This document shows, piece after piece, positions 33,100 through 43,108 of a DNA stretch of 50,360 bases (the stretch's first letter is position 1; each line of letters begins with the position of its first letter). The position numbers and the translations under genes were made by a program. The notes under the pieces were generated by a model that saw only the letters and a list, made by a program, of their open reading frames with translations, had not been told where the DNA came from and did not search any database. The stretch comes from an uncultured Winogradskyella sp. GTDB taxonomy: Bacteria; Bacteroidota; Bacteroidia; Flavobacteriales; Flavobacteriaceae. The DNA is taken from the NCBI RefSeq assembly GCF_937958655.1, contig NZ_CALGNH010000026.1, forward strand, positions 1-50,360. Reading direction: 5' to 3'.

Positions 33100-33900
33100 A
33101 TGAAAAAATTAATCCTTTTATTCAGTCTAAACTTAGTTTTAACCAGCTGTAATGTTACAGAATCAATAGTTTTTAATGATGGACAATCTGGTGAATATTT
33201 AATCACCTATCAAATGGGTGATGCTATGAAAGCTTTTACCGATAAAATGGGTGGTGGTGCTAAAAAAGATAAGAAAGAGAAAGGAGAAGTTATGGATACT
33301 ACTATGGTGTTTGCAGATCTTATGGAAACGCACAAGGATAGTATAGCAGCATTGCCAGAAGACAAGCGTTTAGCTATGGAAGCTGTTAAAGATATGTTTA
33401 TGACAATGAAAATGGATGAAGATAAAGGGCAGATGGATATTGGTATTGGGTTGAATTTTGAATCTCTTGATGATTTAAAGAATATTCAAGAAAAAATTAA
33501 AAAAGTGCAAAGTCTTAATGGTCAAGGAGATCAATTAGACGCTATGAAAAATGGATCTCCACTCGGAAAATTTATGGGTTCGGAGGATGAATCTGTGGAG
33601 TATAATATGTCTTCTGCTGGTTTTGAAAGAGTAACAAACTCAGAACTTAGTGCAGAGGACAGGTCAGCTATGGCAGATCTTTTTGATGAGAACGACGAGA
33701 CGGATAAAGAGTTTATGACCTATTTTGAATCATCATATTACAACGTAAAACTCACATTTCCTAAAGCTGTAAAATCAGTTTCTATAAAAGATGCTGTGCT
33801 TTCCGATGATAGAAAAACAGTGACCTACAAAGCCAATTGGATAGATTACTTACAAGATCCCTTAATGCTAGATGTAAAAGTTGAATTTGTAAATGAATAA
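33100..33900 (+). CDS. Hypothetical lipoprotein
   Basis: This 266-aa lipoprotein has an LVLTSCNVT lipobox (Cys17). The mature part begins with ESIVFNDGQSGEYLITYQMG, a methionine- and lysine-rich helical middle (about residues 45-140) and a beta-rich C-terminal part (about 215-265). I recognise no named domain. It overlaps lipB by 8 bp (GTAAATGAATAA), so the two are co-translated, although no shared job is apparent. Confidence 0.75.
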   Translation: MKKLILLFSLNLVLTSCNVTESIVFNDGQSGEYLITYQMGDAMKAFTDKMGGGAKKDKKEKGEVMDTTMVFADLMETHKDSIAALPEDKRLAMEAVKDMFMTMKMDEDKGQMDIGIGLNFESLDDLKNIQEKIKKVQSLNGQGDQLDAMKNGSPLGKFMGSEDESVEYNMSSAGFERVTNSELSAEDRSAMADLFDENDETDKEFMTYFESSYYNVKLTFPKAVKSVSIKDAVLSDDRKTVTYKANWIDYLQDPLMLDVKVEFVNE

Positions 33901-34594
33901 AACGGTAAAATTTAAGGACCTAGGCCTTAAAGATTTTAAGCAAACTTGGGATTACCAAGAAACACTTTTTAAAGCCATTTTAGATACAAAAATTAAGAAT
34001 AGAAGGGAAGACGCTGGTTTAGTAACAGAGAATCACTTTTTATTTGTAGAACATCCACACGTGTATACGCTTGGTAAAAGCGGAGACCTCGCCAACTTAT
34101 TACTATCCGAAACTCAATTAGCCGAAAAAGGCGCTACGTTTTATAAAATTAATAGAGGAGGAGATATTACCTATCATGGTCCTGGGCAAGTTGTGGGTTA
34201 TCCTATTTTAGACTTAGATAATTTTTTTACGGATATACATAAATATCTTCGATTTTTAGAGGAAATTATCATCCTCACATTAGCAGAATACGGACTTAAA
34301 ACTGAGCGCAGTCCTGGCGAGACAGGTGTTTGGTTAGATGTAGGTACTCCATTTGCACGCAAGATTTGTGCTATGGGAGTGCGTGCCAGTCGTTGGGTAA
34401 CGATGCACGGTTTTGCGCTAAATGTTAATGCCGATCTTGGTTATTTTGATCATATTATTCCTTGTGGTATTAGAGGGAAGGCAGTGACTTCACTTAATAA
34501 TGAATTGGGTGTGGATACCGTTGAGGAAGAAGAGGTAAAGCAAAAACTTTTAAAACACTTTGAGACGCTTTTTGAAGCGTCGTTTATTAATTAA
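33893..34594 (+). CDS. lipB: Octanoyl-[acyl-carrier-protein]:protein N-octanoyltransferase
   Basis: This 233-aa LipB transfers octanoate from acyl carrier protein to lipoyl domains, the first step of lipoylation. Motifs present are NRGGDITYHGPGQVVGYPI, the catalytic Lys in FARKICAMGV and the catalytic Cys in DHIIPCGI. Targets in this genome include the E2 protein at 3643-4944. Its 3' end overlaps the convergent K+ channel gene by 8 bp. Length and motif order are standard. Confidence 0.96.
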   Translation: MNKTVKFKDLGLKDFKQTWDYQETLFKAILDTKIKNRREDAGLVTENHFLFVEHPHVYTLGKSGDLANLLLSETQLAEKGATFYKINRGGDITYHGPGQVVGYPILDLDNFFTDIHKYLRFLEEIIILTLAEYGLKTERSPGETGVWLDVGTPFARKICAMGVRASRWVTMHGFALNVNADLGYFDHIIPCGIRGKAVTSLNNELGVDTVEEEEVKQKLLKHFETLFEASFIN

Positions 34595-35519
34595 GTACAA
34601 CCTTAGACGTTTCGTTTATTTTGCTGACATCAATAAATGTTTTTCCTTTAGATCTTTTGGCGGCATAAATAAATTTTTGTCCCCATTCTATTTCATTGGG
34701 TTTGTAGGACGATCTAGAATATACCATTTGCCCAGAGGATTCGTCAAAGGCTTTTAGCATGGCTATAAATTCAAAATCTTTTTTAAAATAGTCCGCTTCT
34801 GATAATCCAAATAATGGACTTTTATCGTTGATTGGATGTACAACCGTCCATAGCGACGGGAAGAATCTTACTTTTTCGCGTTCTAACTGTAGAATATGAA
34901 AATTGCGTAAGTTAGTGCCTTTTCGTTTCATGGATACACTAACGTTAATTTCAACGTCTAGCAATTGATTTCGTTGAGGATTAACGATTCTAAACATAAA
35001 TCCGTTGATCTTAAGATAGGGTGCAATAACCGCCTTTTCACTGTATTTAATTTTTGAAATAGGTTTAGAAAACCGACCATAAAGTAAACCTGTAGCTAAG
35101 GCAAAAAATAAGAGACCAAGTAAGGATTCAATAGCAGCGACAATATTAGCAGATAAACCTAAAGGCGCAATGCGTCCGTAACCTAATGTTGTAATAGTTT
35201 GGGCACTAAAAAAGAAGGCCTCCATAAATTGATCAAGTGCACTTATACCTTTGGTGCCTGTAAGTTTCTCTACTCCAATAAAACTGTAAATAGAAGCAAA
35301 GATTATATTAACTACTAAATAAACTAGTAAAACAAACAAAAAGAAGTGAGACCATTTCATTGTTACCAATGAGTGAAAAAAGTTTAGGCGTTCAAAAAAT
35401 GGGATATTAATTTTTTCAATATTAAAACTACCGTCTTTATTTAAGGCACGGTAACCTACTGATGATGATTTTTCACCTAATCCAAAGTCATTAAATGTTT
35501 CCCTTTTTTGCTTTGCCAT
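34587..35519 (-). CDS. Inward-rectifier-type (Kir) potassium channel
   Basis: This 310-aa protein has two transmembrane helices (about residues 53-76 and 128-150) around a pore loop with the filter TITTLGYGRIAP. A cytoplasmic immunoglobulin-like Kir domain follows (about 160-300). LGYG is the potassium selectivity core. It would be a tetrameric channel in the inner membrane, like KirBac. The start at 35519 gives a charged N-terminus MAKQKRETFNDFG. It lies 21 bp after the nucleoid-associated gene on the same strand, so the two may form an operon. Confidence 0.92.
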   Translation of the reverse strand: MAKQKRETFNDFGLGEKSSSVGYRALNKDGSFNIEKINIPFFERLNFFHSLVTMKWSHFFLFVLLVYLVVNIIFASIYSFIGVEKLTGTKGISALDQFMEAFFFSAQTITTLGYGRIAPLGLSANIVAAIESLLGLLFFALATGLLYGRFSKPISKIKYSEKAVIAPYLKINGFMFRIVNPQRNQLLDVEINVSVSMKRKGTNLRNFHILQLEREKVRFFPSLWTVVHPINDKSPLFGLSEADYFKKDFEFIAMLKAFDESSGQMVYSRSSYKPNEIEWGQKFIYAAKRSKGKTFIDVSKINETSKVVLN

Positions 35520-35540
35520 AATGGCTCAAAATTAATTAAA

Positions 35541-36590
35541 TTAAGCTTCTGCGTTAAAAAAGACTTTGTAGTAATGCATTTTTTTATCGTCATCGTAGCC
35601 GCGTTCTAAATATTCGGCGGAAGCGTCTGGTGCGTCTACATCTAATTTAATTTGAATGTTGGTGTCTAGTTTTATTTCAGTTTTTATCTTTTGTTTTTGC
35701 TTTTTTAAAACCCGTTCTGAGACATCAAACTGATTTCTAATAAGTACTTTATGTTCAGATTCGTACGTTTTTTTATAATCCTCAAAGAGTTGTATTTGGT
35801 CTTCTTCATTAAAAACCTCTTCTTTAAAGGTTTCAATATTTACAATTTCATTTTCTTTAAAGAAATCTACTGTTTTGGCTAAGAAATTACTTTGTTCTTG
35901 TCCTCCAAAATTAGGCTGTAAAATTTCTTTTGAAAATTCTCTACAAAGCTCAATACAATTTTTGGTGTGTTGATTACTATCGTCTGGGTATTTTATGTTT
36001 AAAAAGTGTTTTATCCAATACTGTGTGTCGTATGTATTATTGTCTAAACTAAAAACAATTTTACCCTCCATGTCTGAAGTGTTTAGGATTAAGCAACCCT
36101 TGTCTACTTTCTTTGCTTGTACGCCTTTTTGTACTAAAATATCATAACTATTAGCCTCTAAGTACGTTTGAAAAAATTCAGTTTTATTTTCAATTTTATA
36201 AATACCAATGGCGTCTACAAAGTAGTCTTCGTATTGGATATTTTCAAAGTGGCAAATAAGTACATCTCCAGTCTTAATATTAGCAGAATTGCTCTGTTCG
36301 TAAAGGTGTGTTAGTACATGTTTTGAAACGTCTACAAAATCAACTTCATCCTTAAATATTTGGTCGGAGTAGGTGTTGATTTCATTTAAACCAACATTAC
36401 TATGATGATGAAACCGATAATTCTCAGCGGCACTAACAAAAGGCTTTAAAAGATAAGGTAAAATAAGGTTGTAGGTTGCTTCATCAAAGTTAATAATGGC
36501 ATCTGAAAAAGCATTTTTTGTGTCGTTAAACTTGTTGCCAACTTTATGTATTATACACTGTTTTATTGAAGCTTTTTGTCGTTTTATCAT
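35541..36590 (-). CDS. Nucleoid-associated protein (NdpA/YejK type)
   Basis: This 349-aa cytoplasmic protein matches the 37-kDa nucleoid-associated family. The early segment IKQCIIHKVGNKFND is followed by VLICHFENIQYEDYFVDAIG and, in the middle, QYWIKHFLNIKYPDDSNQHT. It ends in a lysine-rich stretch (KQKQKIKTEIKL) and a beta tail. YejK binds DNA weakly in E. coli and its role is unclear; in some bacteria members occur in mobile or defence contexts, but nothing nearby suggests that here. Confidence 0.85.
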   Translation of the reverse strand: MIKRQKASIKQCIIHKVGNKFNDTKNAFSDAIINFDEATYNLILPYLLKPFVSAAENYRFHHHSNVGLNEINTYSDQIFKDEVDFVDVSKHVLTHLYEQSNSANIKTGDVLICHFENIQYEDYFVDAIGIYKIENKTEFFQTYLEANSYDILVQKGVQAKKVDKGCLILNTSDMEGKIVFSLDNNTYDTQYWIKHFLNIKYPDDSNQHTKNCIELCREFSKEILQPNFGGQEQSNFLAKTVDFFKENEIVNIETFKEEVFNEEDQIQLFEDYKKTYESEHKVLIRNQFDVSERVLKKQKQKIKTEIKLDTNIQIKLDVDAPDASAEYLERGYDDDKKMHYYKVFFNAEA

Positions 36591-36817
36591 GATCTATTAG
36601 GTGCAATTATGAGTCTACAATACTACAAAACACAGGATTTAAAATTAAAGAAAAAACCAAAAATAAATTTAGTGTTCTAAGTCTAAGGAACCTTAAGATT
36701 TAAGTTACGTTATATTTTAATAAAATATATGCGTCTTTGGTATGTTTTGCTTTTATCAATAACGTTGCGCGCTTAATTAGTGATCTTGTTTCGTCAGAGT
36801 ACTGCTACAGAAGTGAT

Positions 36818-39181
36818 TTAATTTAACTTATATACAATAATGGTTTTGTCGTCAGCTTGGGTAATAAGTTCTAAGCCTTGTTCCTTGTCAAGGTTTTGTA
36901 ATTCTGCTGCAGTAGTGCCAAAAACTGGGAAGTTAGGGATAGGTTTTGCTTGGCTATCAAATAAATAAACTTTTTTAGCTTGTAAATCTGTTGTTGTAAC
37001 ATAGATTTTATCGTTTAGATAAAAAATTCTGGCTGGTGTGTAATCACCATAATCTAAGTCAATAGTTTTCGATTTAATTTTTAATTTATTTTCAGATAGT
37101 GTTACTAAGGTTTTACTTGTAGTGACTAGGTTGTGATTTTCAGGTAGATTAAGATCCGTTTTAGTGATGTAGCCTTTAGTGTTTACCTGCACTAATTTTC
37201 CGCTAGTGTTAGTTGTGGTAAATGTATTCTTATACTTATAGATCTCATTGCCCGAAAACAATATGTTGTCTTTTACAACAATTCGGTCTTTACCTTGTCT
37301 ATTTAGTATTTTTAAGGTTTTACCAGCAGAAAACGTTATGTAGTCTTTAGTTCTTATTCTAAAATGTTTGGGTTGCGCTGTAATTGTTGATGCTTCTTTA
37401 TAATTAAACCCATTGATGAGTTTTCCTTTAATATCGTACATTAAAAGTGCTTTACCTTGTGTTATTAATAATCTGTAATTTCTTTTTTTATCGTAATCAA
37501 AGACTGATAAAGGCTGAGTGATTTTATCGTTAAATTTTAGAGGAAAACGAGAAATGTTATTACCATTTCTATCTAAAATGTATAGGCGATTGGCAGTTGC
37601 GAATGCTAACTGAAATCTTCCGTTTTTAAACATGTCAATCTGTTCTATTTGGCCTAGTACTTTACCGTTAAGTTGCTTTTTCCAAAGGATATTTCCAGAA
37701 TTTGAGATAAGATACAGTACATTATTAACGTCTTGTACAATAATATCATTAGCGCCAGTAACATGATTTTTAATACTTTGTGGTGTTGATAGTATAGTGG
37801 CGTCTAATTCTGTAGAAAAAGCTTCGGTAATAACATTAGTCTTAGCTTTCTTTTTAAATTTTTGGATAACACCATTAACGTGAGTATAATTAGTATCGTA
37901 AACCAATTGAAGCGCATTAGCATCGTAACCCTCAATAGTTTTATTATACAAAAGTGATAAAGCTTCAGAATTTTTAAAAATTAACACAGAAGCTTCATCA
38001 GTGAGATTTTTACTTATGTTTCTATAAGCTTCAGAATTTGCTAAGGTGTTATTGTTAAGAGCCGCTGAGATTACTGGTTTTAAATTTTCAATAGCATCTG
38101 AGAACACTACAAATTGTTTATAGGCAAAAAAGTACCTACCCTTATTAAAAGAAAAAAATGGTGCCGTTCTGTTTTCAAAAAAATCAGGATCTCCAAATTC
38201 AAAAATATCGATAGCTCTATACGTTTCTATAAATGTTTTAGTATCTAGCCTTTCCAATAGTAAGTCTGTGTCTAGTGCGTGAAGAATGAACGTATTATCA
38301 CTTAAGGCCATTTCATTACTAAAATCTAGAAATGTATGTGTGGTATCCACATTAATTTTATTAATTTTTGAAATGTTTTTAGTGAAGTTTGAATAATCGT
38401 TGTAGGTAATAGATACCATAGATTTAGTATCTGCGGGTGCTATCTTTATCGCATTAACCGTTTGGGGAATTGTATTAGCGAAGCCATCTAGGCTTATAAA
38501 GCTTGAATCTGTAGATTTTATAACTCCATGGTACGAAACACTATTGTCGGTATAATTAATATCTAATAAAGCATCTGTTCCTTTTATTAAATAGTTTTTA
38601 TCGAAAAGTAGTTTAGAGATTAACTCCGAATTTTTATGCGTTACAAAGGATGCAATAGACTTATGGTCTGAAGTTTCAATTAAGTGACTGATGGCCGTAT
38701 TCTCATTTTCAGCATTTAAAGATTTTAGTAACTCAAGATTGTTTGACACCGTAAAGTAATCGCCGTAAATTTTGGTGTAAAATACAACTGAGTCCATCTG
38801 TACTTTTTTAATATCTTGGTCTTTAAGGCGTTCTGTGATATGATTAGGAATGGCTTCAATATTAAAAATAGAGGAGTCATTTTTTGTTAAAACCACATAG
38901 TCTGATGTATTGGTATTAAGAGAGGCAACATATACAGGTTTAGTGGTATTGATGTTTTTTAAAACTGCCGAAGTTAAATTTAAATTGGTTTTGTACAGGT
39001 GAGATAGTATAGTATGGTTTTCAGCACTTTTGTTAAAATCATTCAATTCCTTTATAATAGTAACCGATGTTGTCTTTGGGTGTAATAGTTGATAAGGGGA
39101 TTTTAAATCCTTATAATTCCTTTGGCAAGACATGGCAAAAGCAAAACATAATAAAATAATACTATAACGCTTCATTAACAT
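36818..39181 (-). CDS. Large lipoprotein with C-terminal beta-propeller
   Basis: This 787-aa lipoprotein (AFAMSCQRN, Cys19) has an N-terminal half (about residues 30-430) with a DUF3352-like pattern of alternating strands. Its C-terminal half (about 455-787) has repeated blades such as YLISNSGNILWKKQLNGKV and LYILDRNGNNISRFPLK, as in PQQ-like or WD-type propellers. It lies 25 bp downstream of rnhB on the same strand. The start may be either of two in-frame Met codons (MLMKRY); the second gives a better signal. It may act as an outer-membrane assembly or binding platform, but that is inference. Confidence 0.75.
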   Translation of the reverse strand: MLMKRYSIILLCFAFAMSCQRNYKDLKSPYQLLHPKTTSVTIIKELNDFNKSAENHTILSHLYKTNLNLTSAVLKNINTTKPVYVASLNTNTSDYVVLTKNDSSIFNIEAIPNHITERLKDQDIKKVQMDSVVFYTKIYGDYFTVSNNLELLKSLNAENENTAISHLIETSDHKSIASFVTHKNSELISKLLFDKNYLIKGTDALLDINYTDNSVSYHGVIKSTDSSFISLDGFANTIPQTVNAIKIAPADTKSMVSITYNDYSNFTKNISKINKINVDTTHTFLDFSNEMALSDNTFILHALDTDLLLERLDTKTFIETYRAIDIFEFGDPDFFENRTAPFFSFNKGRYFFAYKQFVVFSDAIENLKPVISAALNNNTLANSEAYRNISKNLTDEASVLIFKNSEALSLLYNKTIEGYDANALQLVYDTNYTHVNGVIQKFKKKAKTNVITEAFSTELDATILSTPQSIKNHVTGANDIIVQDVNNVLYLISNSGNILWKKQLNGKVLGQIEQIDMFKNGRFQLAFATANRLYILDRNGNNISRFPLKFNDKITQPLSVFDYDKKRNYRLLITQGKALLMYDIKGKLINGFNYKEASTITAQPKHFRIRTKDYITFSAGKTLKILNRQGKDRIVVKDNILFSGNEIYKYKNTFTTTNTSGKLVQVNTKGYITKTDLNLPENHNLVTTSKTLVTLSENKLKIKSKTIDLDYGDYTPARIFYLNDKIYVTTTDLQAKKVYLFDSQAKPIPNFPVFGTTAAELQNLDKEQGLELITQADDKTIIVYKLN

Positions 39182-39206
39182 ATGATAATGCTACAAATAT
39201 AAAAAG

Positions 39207-39809
39207 TTATAATTCCAATTTATATTGTTCGGGCAATAATCTAAATGATTTTCTATGGTATTTTGTGATACCATATTTTTTTATAGCAGTTCTATGTTCT
39301 TTTGTAGGATAACCTTTGTTTTTTTTCCAATTATACATGGGGAATTCATTATGAATTTTTTCCATATACAAATCTCTGTAGGTTTTTGCTAATACAGAAG
39401 CTGCAGCAATACTTAAATATTTGCTGTCTCCTTTAATAATAGTTTTAAATGGGATGGACTGGTAAGGTTTAAATTTATTGCCATCCACTATAATAAAATT
39501 GGGTGACTTGGTTAGTTTAGATATTGATGTGTGCATTGCTTTAATAGATGCGTTTAAAATATTAATAGCATCAATCTCAATCTCTGAAATATGATGTACA
39601 GCAAAACAAATGGCATCAGACTCAATTATAGGTTTTAAGGTTATTCTTTTTTTTTCGGATAATTGCTTGGAGTCGTTTAAGATGCTATTACTAAAATTAA
39701 TGGGCAATATTACGGCAGCGGCAGTTACCGGTCCGGCTAAGCATCCTCTTCCTGCTTCGTCAGTACCGCATTCTAAATCGCTGCCAGAATAGTTTATTTT
39801 AAGACTCAA
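39207..39809 (-). CDS. rnhB: Ribonuclease HII
   Basis: This 200-aa enzyme removes single ribonucleotides from DNA and cuts RNA in hybrids. The metal site is built from D17 and E18 in [14 protein letters not shown], the Asp in IIVDGNKF, and a later Asp in KTYRDLYME. The [18 protein letters not shown] segment is typical. A TAACTTTG -7 box lies just upstream. It leads the unit with the propeller lipoprotein. Confidence 0.96.
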   Translation of the reverse strand: MSLKINYSGSDLECGTDEAGRGCLAGPVTAAAVILPINFSNSILNDSKQLSEKKRITLKPIIESDAICFAVHHISEIEIDAINILNASIKAMHTSISKLTKSPNFIIVDGNKFKPYQSIPFKTIIKGDSKYLSIAAASVLAKTYRDLYMEKIHNEFPMYNWKKNKGYPTKEHRTAIKKYGITKYHRKSFRLLPEQYKLEL

Positions 39810-39825
39810 AATGTTAAAGTTTGAG

Positions 39826-39833
39826 CAAAGTTA
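39826..39833 (-). promoter_or_regulatory. -7 box of rnhB
   Basis: TAACTTTG on the minus strand matches TAnnTTTG and lies 16 bp before the rnhB start. Confidence 0.45.
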
Positions 39834-40024
39834 AAATTTTAACGCAACCAAATAAGAGTTTTTACATCCTTAAAATGTTGTAAGTACTATAGCTATTGAA
39901 GAAATTAATAGTTAGATAATAGTAATACAGGTAGGATTGTATTAACATATTTTTGGGATAAACGTTTGCGTATTTAATATTAAATTAAGAAGTTTGCAAC
40001 TAGACTAACTCAAATAATTGTTTT

Positions 40025-43000
40025 ATGAAATTAAAATTAACATGGTTATTAACGCTATTTATGGCGTTTGTGATACAATTTTCTTTTGCACAAGAGAAAA
40101 CAGTCACAGGTACAGTTACTACTGCAGATGATGGTTTACCATTACCTGGAGCTAGTGTAATTGTAAAAGGTACCTCAAGAGGTGCACAAACAGATTTTGA
40201 TGGTAAATACACTATTAAAGTAAATCAAGGTGATATTTTAGTATTTTCCTACGTTGGTATGAAAGATGCTGAAAAACTAGTAGGTTCTGGCAGTGTTTAC
40301 AACGCAGTTTTAGAATTGGATAGCACCTTAGATGAGGTTGTAGTTGTGGGTTATGGAACACAAACTAGAGCAACATCAAAAGTATCATCGGTAAGAGTAT
40401 CGGCTGAAACTATTGAAAATCGTCCTAATGCAAGTTTTGTACAAACACTTTCAGGACAAGTAGCAGGTCTTAACATTACTACAAGTACTGGGCAACCGGG
40501 TGGTAATTCTTTAGTACAATTGCGTGGTGTGGCTTCTATTAATGGTAATACAGAGCCTTTGTTTATAATTGATGGCGCGCCAGTCGATGAAGATAACTTT
40601 AGGTCTTTAAACCCACAGGATATTGCTTCTATTGACGTTCTTAAAGATGCTGGTGCTACTGCTATCTATGGTAATAGAGGTGCAAACGGTGTAATCGTAA
40701 TTAAAACGAGACAAGGAGGCTTAGAGCAAGGTTTAAGAATGAATTATAACGGTTTTGTTGCTTTTAGTACGCTTCAAGATAACGACTATAACCGTATGTC
40801 TACTCAGCAGTTGTTGAGGTATGAAAGAGATAGAGGTGCTGGTGCTGGTGCTGGAGGTAGTGTGTCACCATTTAATCCTGGTGATGGTTCGCCTTTAACA
40901 GACGCGCAAATTGATGCAGCTCCAAATTTCGATTGGACAGATTTCTTTTTTCGTACTGGTATAACACAAAGTCACACTTTATCTTTATCTAGTGGTGGAG
41001 AGAATGCAAGTCAATTTACATCTTTTGGTTTTCAGGATACTGAAGGTATTCTTCAACAAAGTGATTTAAAACGTTTCAATTTCCGTACTAATGTAACGGG
41101 GAAATCAAGTAATGATAAATTTAACTACGGAACTAATCTTACAGTTAATTATTCTACATCAGAAGAGCCTAACAGTGTAGGTACTGGTGGTATAAATCAA
41201 AATTTTGTACTTGGTGCTTTTCAATCGGTTCCATATTTAACGCCAGATGATTACGTTAATGGTGAGCAATTAACATCTCCAGTTACATTTACTAATACAC
41301 CACTTTTCTTGGTTGATAAATTAGCTAATTTTTCTCGTGTAGAAGAGGAGGTAAAAATAGTAGCTAGTGCCAATTTTAATTATAAATTAACAGATTGGTT
41401 GTCAGCAAACGCTGTTTTATCCGCAGATTACCAAAACGAAGTATTCACGTTTGCACGTGGTCCCCTAGGATTCAATGCAATTTTCTTTGCAGGTGACGAA
41501 GACCCAAACAGTGCTGGTACGCAGGTAACAACTCCTGGTTTTGTTGATCAACAAACAATTAGAGAGTTTACTTACAACCAAGTTACTTCGTTAAATGCGT
41601 CTAAGTCTTACGGTAAGCACACATTTGATGTTGGTTTATACACAGAATATTTTAAAGCGCATTTGAAGAGTTTCGGTTTTGAAGCAAGAGGTTTAAATCC
41701 TGCTACATTTTCGCCAGGTGATGGATCTGGATTTGTAGATGATGTTGCTGCACAAGACGTGTTTATAGATTTAGCGCGTGCTAATATTTTATCGTCAGGT
41801 TTGTTCTCATATTTTGGGTCTTTTGATTACGATTACGATCAGAAATATGGATTTGGTGCTACAGTGAGACGAGATGCATCCTCAAGATTTGCTGGTTCTA
41901 ATAGATGGGCTACATTCTACTCCGTTTCTGGTCGTTGGAACATTTCTAACGAGCCTTTTATGGAAGATTCAGCATTTAATAACTTAAAGTTAAGAGCGTC
42001 ATATGGTACAGCAGGTAACCAAGATATTACTGGATTCGGTCCTTTTTCTGCATTAGATCTTACTTTGGACTTATTTGGGACATTCGGTGGTTATGGCAAT
42101 CAAAACTCAATTGGTTTAACTCAGTTTGCTAACAGAAATTTAAGATGGGAAACAGTTGGACAATTAAATGTTGGTGTTGATTTTGGAGTATGGAACAACA
42201 GATTAAGAGGTGCGATAGATGTTTATGAGAGAAAAACAACAGATCTTTTCCAAACCAGACCATTATCAGCTGTAACCGGTACAACAGGTCAGTCATTTAA
42301 TACTGGTATAGTATTTAATCGTGGTATAGATTTTCAAATTAACTACAACATCTTTCAGTCAGAGGCACCAGATGGCTTTAATTTTGAATTAGGTTTAGTA
42401 GGTAACTACAACGAGAATGAATTACAAGAAATTCCTAGTCCAAACGGTGAAATACCAGGCTTAGGAAGAAACGGTGGGAAATTGGGTGAGTATTTTACAC
42501 TTAGATATGCTGGTGTTAATCCTGCAAACGGTAATTTATTATATTTGACAGCAGACGGTGACTTAACTGAAAATCCTGATGCAGATACCGATAGAGTATG
42601 GATAGATAAAAATATTATACCTGATTGGAATGGTAGTGTTAATTTTAATTTTGATTACAAAAATTTCTTCTTAACTACGCAATGGAATTATGCGCTTGGT
42701 GTAGACCGATTTGATAATGACTACGCTGGTCTAATTGACCCTACAAATGTTGGTCAGTTCAATTTTTCTACTGATATATTAAGAGCGTGGCAGCAGCCAG
42801 GAGACGTTACGGATATACCAAGATTTAATGCTACAAACTTAAATTCGTTTGGTGGGTCAGACCGTTTTTTAAGAAGTGCTGATTTTGTAAGATTAAGATT
42901 TGCTAGTTTTGGTTATTCTTTCCCAAGAACGACATTAGAAAATACCGGTTTTACAAGTGCTAGAGTATTTTTTAATGGTGAGAATATTTTAACTTTTACA

Positions 43001-43096
43001 GAATGGAGAGGATTTGATCCAGAAACAAGAAGTAACGGTTCTAGAGAATATCCTACACCAAGAACATTCTCAATAGGATTTGAATTAGGATTTTAA
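40025..43096 (+). CDS. SusC/RagA-type TonB-linked outer membrane transporter
   Basis: This 1023-aa protein has a signal peptide (about residues 1-22). A carboxypeptidase-D-like domain (about 26-100, LPGASVIVKGTSRGAQTDFD) precedes the linker LDEVVVVGYGTQ. A plug (about 110-235, RGVASINGNTEPLFIIDGAP and SIDVLKDAGATAIYGNRGAN) is followed by a beta barrel ending in FSIGFELGF. SusC proteins form the outer-membrane pore of nutrient-binding pairs driven by TonB. SusD follows 12 bp later. The substrate cannot be read from sequence; the subtilase gene downstream suggests oligopeptides, as for RagAB. Confidence 0.95.
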   Translation: MKLKLTWLLTLFMAFVIQFSFAQEKTVTGTVTTADDGLPLPGASVIVKGTSRGAQTDFDGKYTIKVNQGDILVFSYVGMKDAEKLVGSGSVYNAVLELDSTLDEVVVVGYGTQTRATSKVSSVRVSAETIENRPNASFVQTLSGQVAGLNITTSTGQPGGNSLVQLRGVASINGNTEPLFIIDGAPVDEDNFRSLNPQDIASIDVLKDAGATAIYGNRGANGVIVIKTRQGGLEQGLRMNYNGFVAFSTLQDNDYNRMSTQQLLRYERDRGAGAGAGGSVSPFNPGDGSPLTDAQIDAAPNFDWTDFFFRTGITQSHTLSLSSGGENASQFTSFGFQDTEGILQQSDLKRFNFRTNVTGKSSNDKFNYGTNLTVNYSTSEEPNSVGTGGINQNFVLGAFQSVPYLTPDDYVNGEQLTSPVTFTNTPLFLVDKLANFSRVEEEVKIVASANFNYKLTDWLSANAVLSADYQNEVFTFARGPLGFNAIFFAGDEDPNSAGTQVTTPGFVDQQTIREFTYNQVTSLNASKSYGKHTFDVGLYTEYFKAHLKSFGFEARGLNPATFSPGDGSGFVDDVAAQDVFIDLARANILSSGLFSYFGSFDYDYDQKYGFGATVRRDASSRFAGSNRWATFYSVSGRWNISNEPFMEDSAFNNLKLRASYGTAGNQDITGFGPFSALDLTLDLFGTFGGYGNQNSIGLTQFANRNLRWETVGQLNVGVDFGVWNNRLRGAIDVYERKTTDLFQTRPLSAVTGTTGQSFNTGIVFNRGIDFQINYNIFQSEAPDGFNFELGLVGNYNENELQEIPSPNGEIPGLGRNGGKLGEYFTLRYAGVNPANGNLLYLTADGDLTENPDADTDRVWIDKNIIPDWNGSVNFNFDYKNFFLTTQWNYALGVDRFDNDYAGLIDPTNVGQFNFSTDILRAWQQPGDVTDIPRFNATNLNSFGGSDRFLRSADFVRLRFASFGYSFPRTTLENTGFTSARVFFNGENILTFTEWRGFDPETRSNGSREYPTPRTFSIGFELGF

Positions 43097-43108
43097 AAAA
43101 AAAGAAAT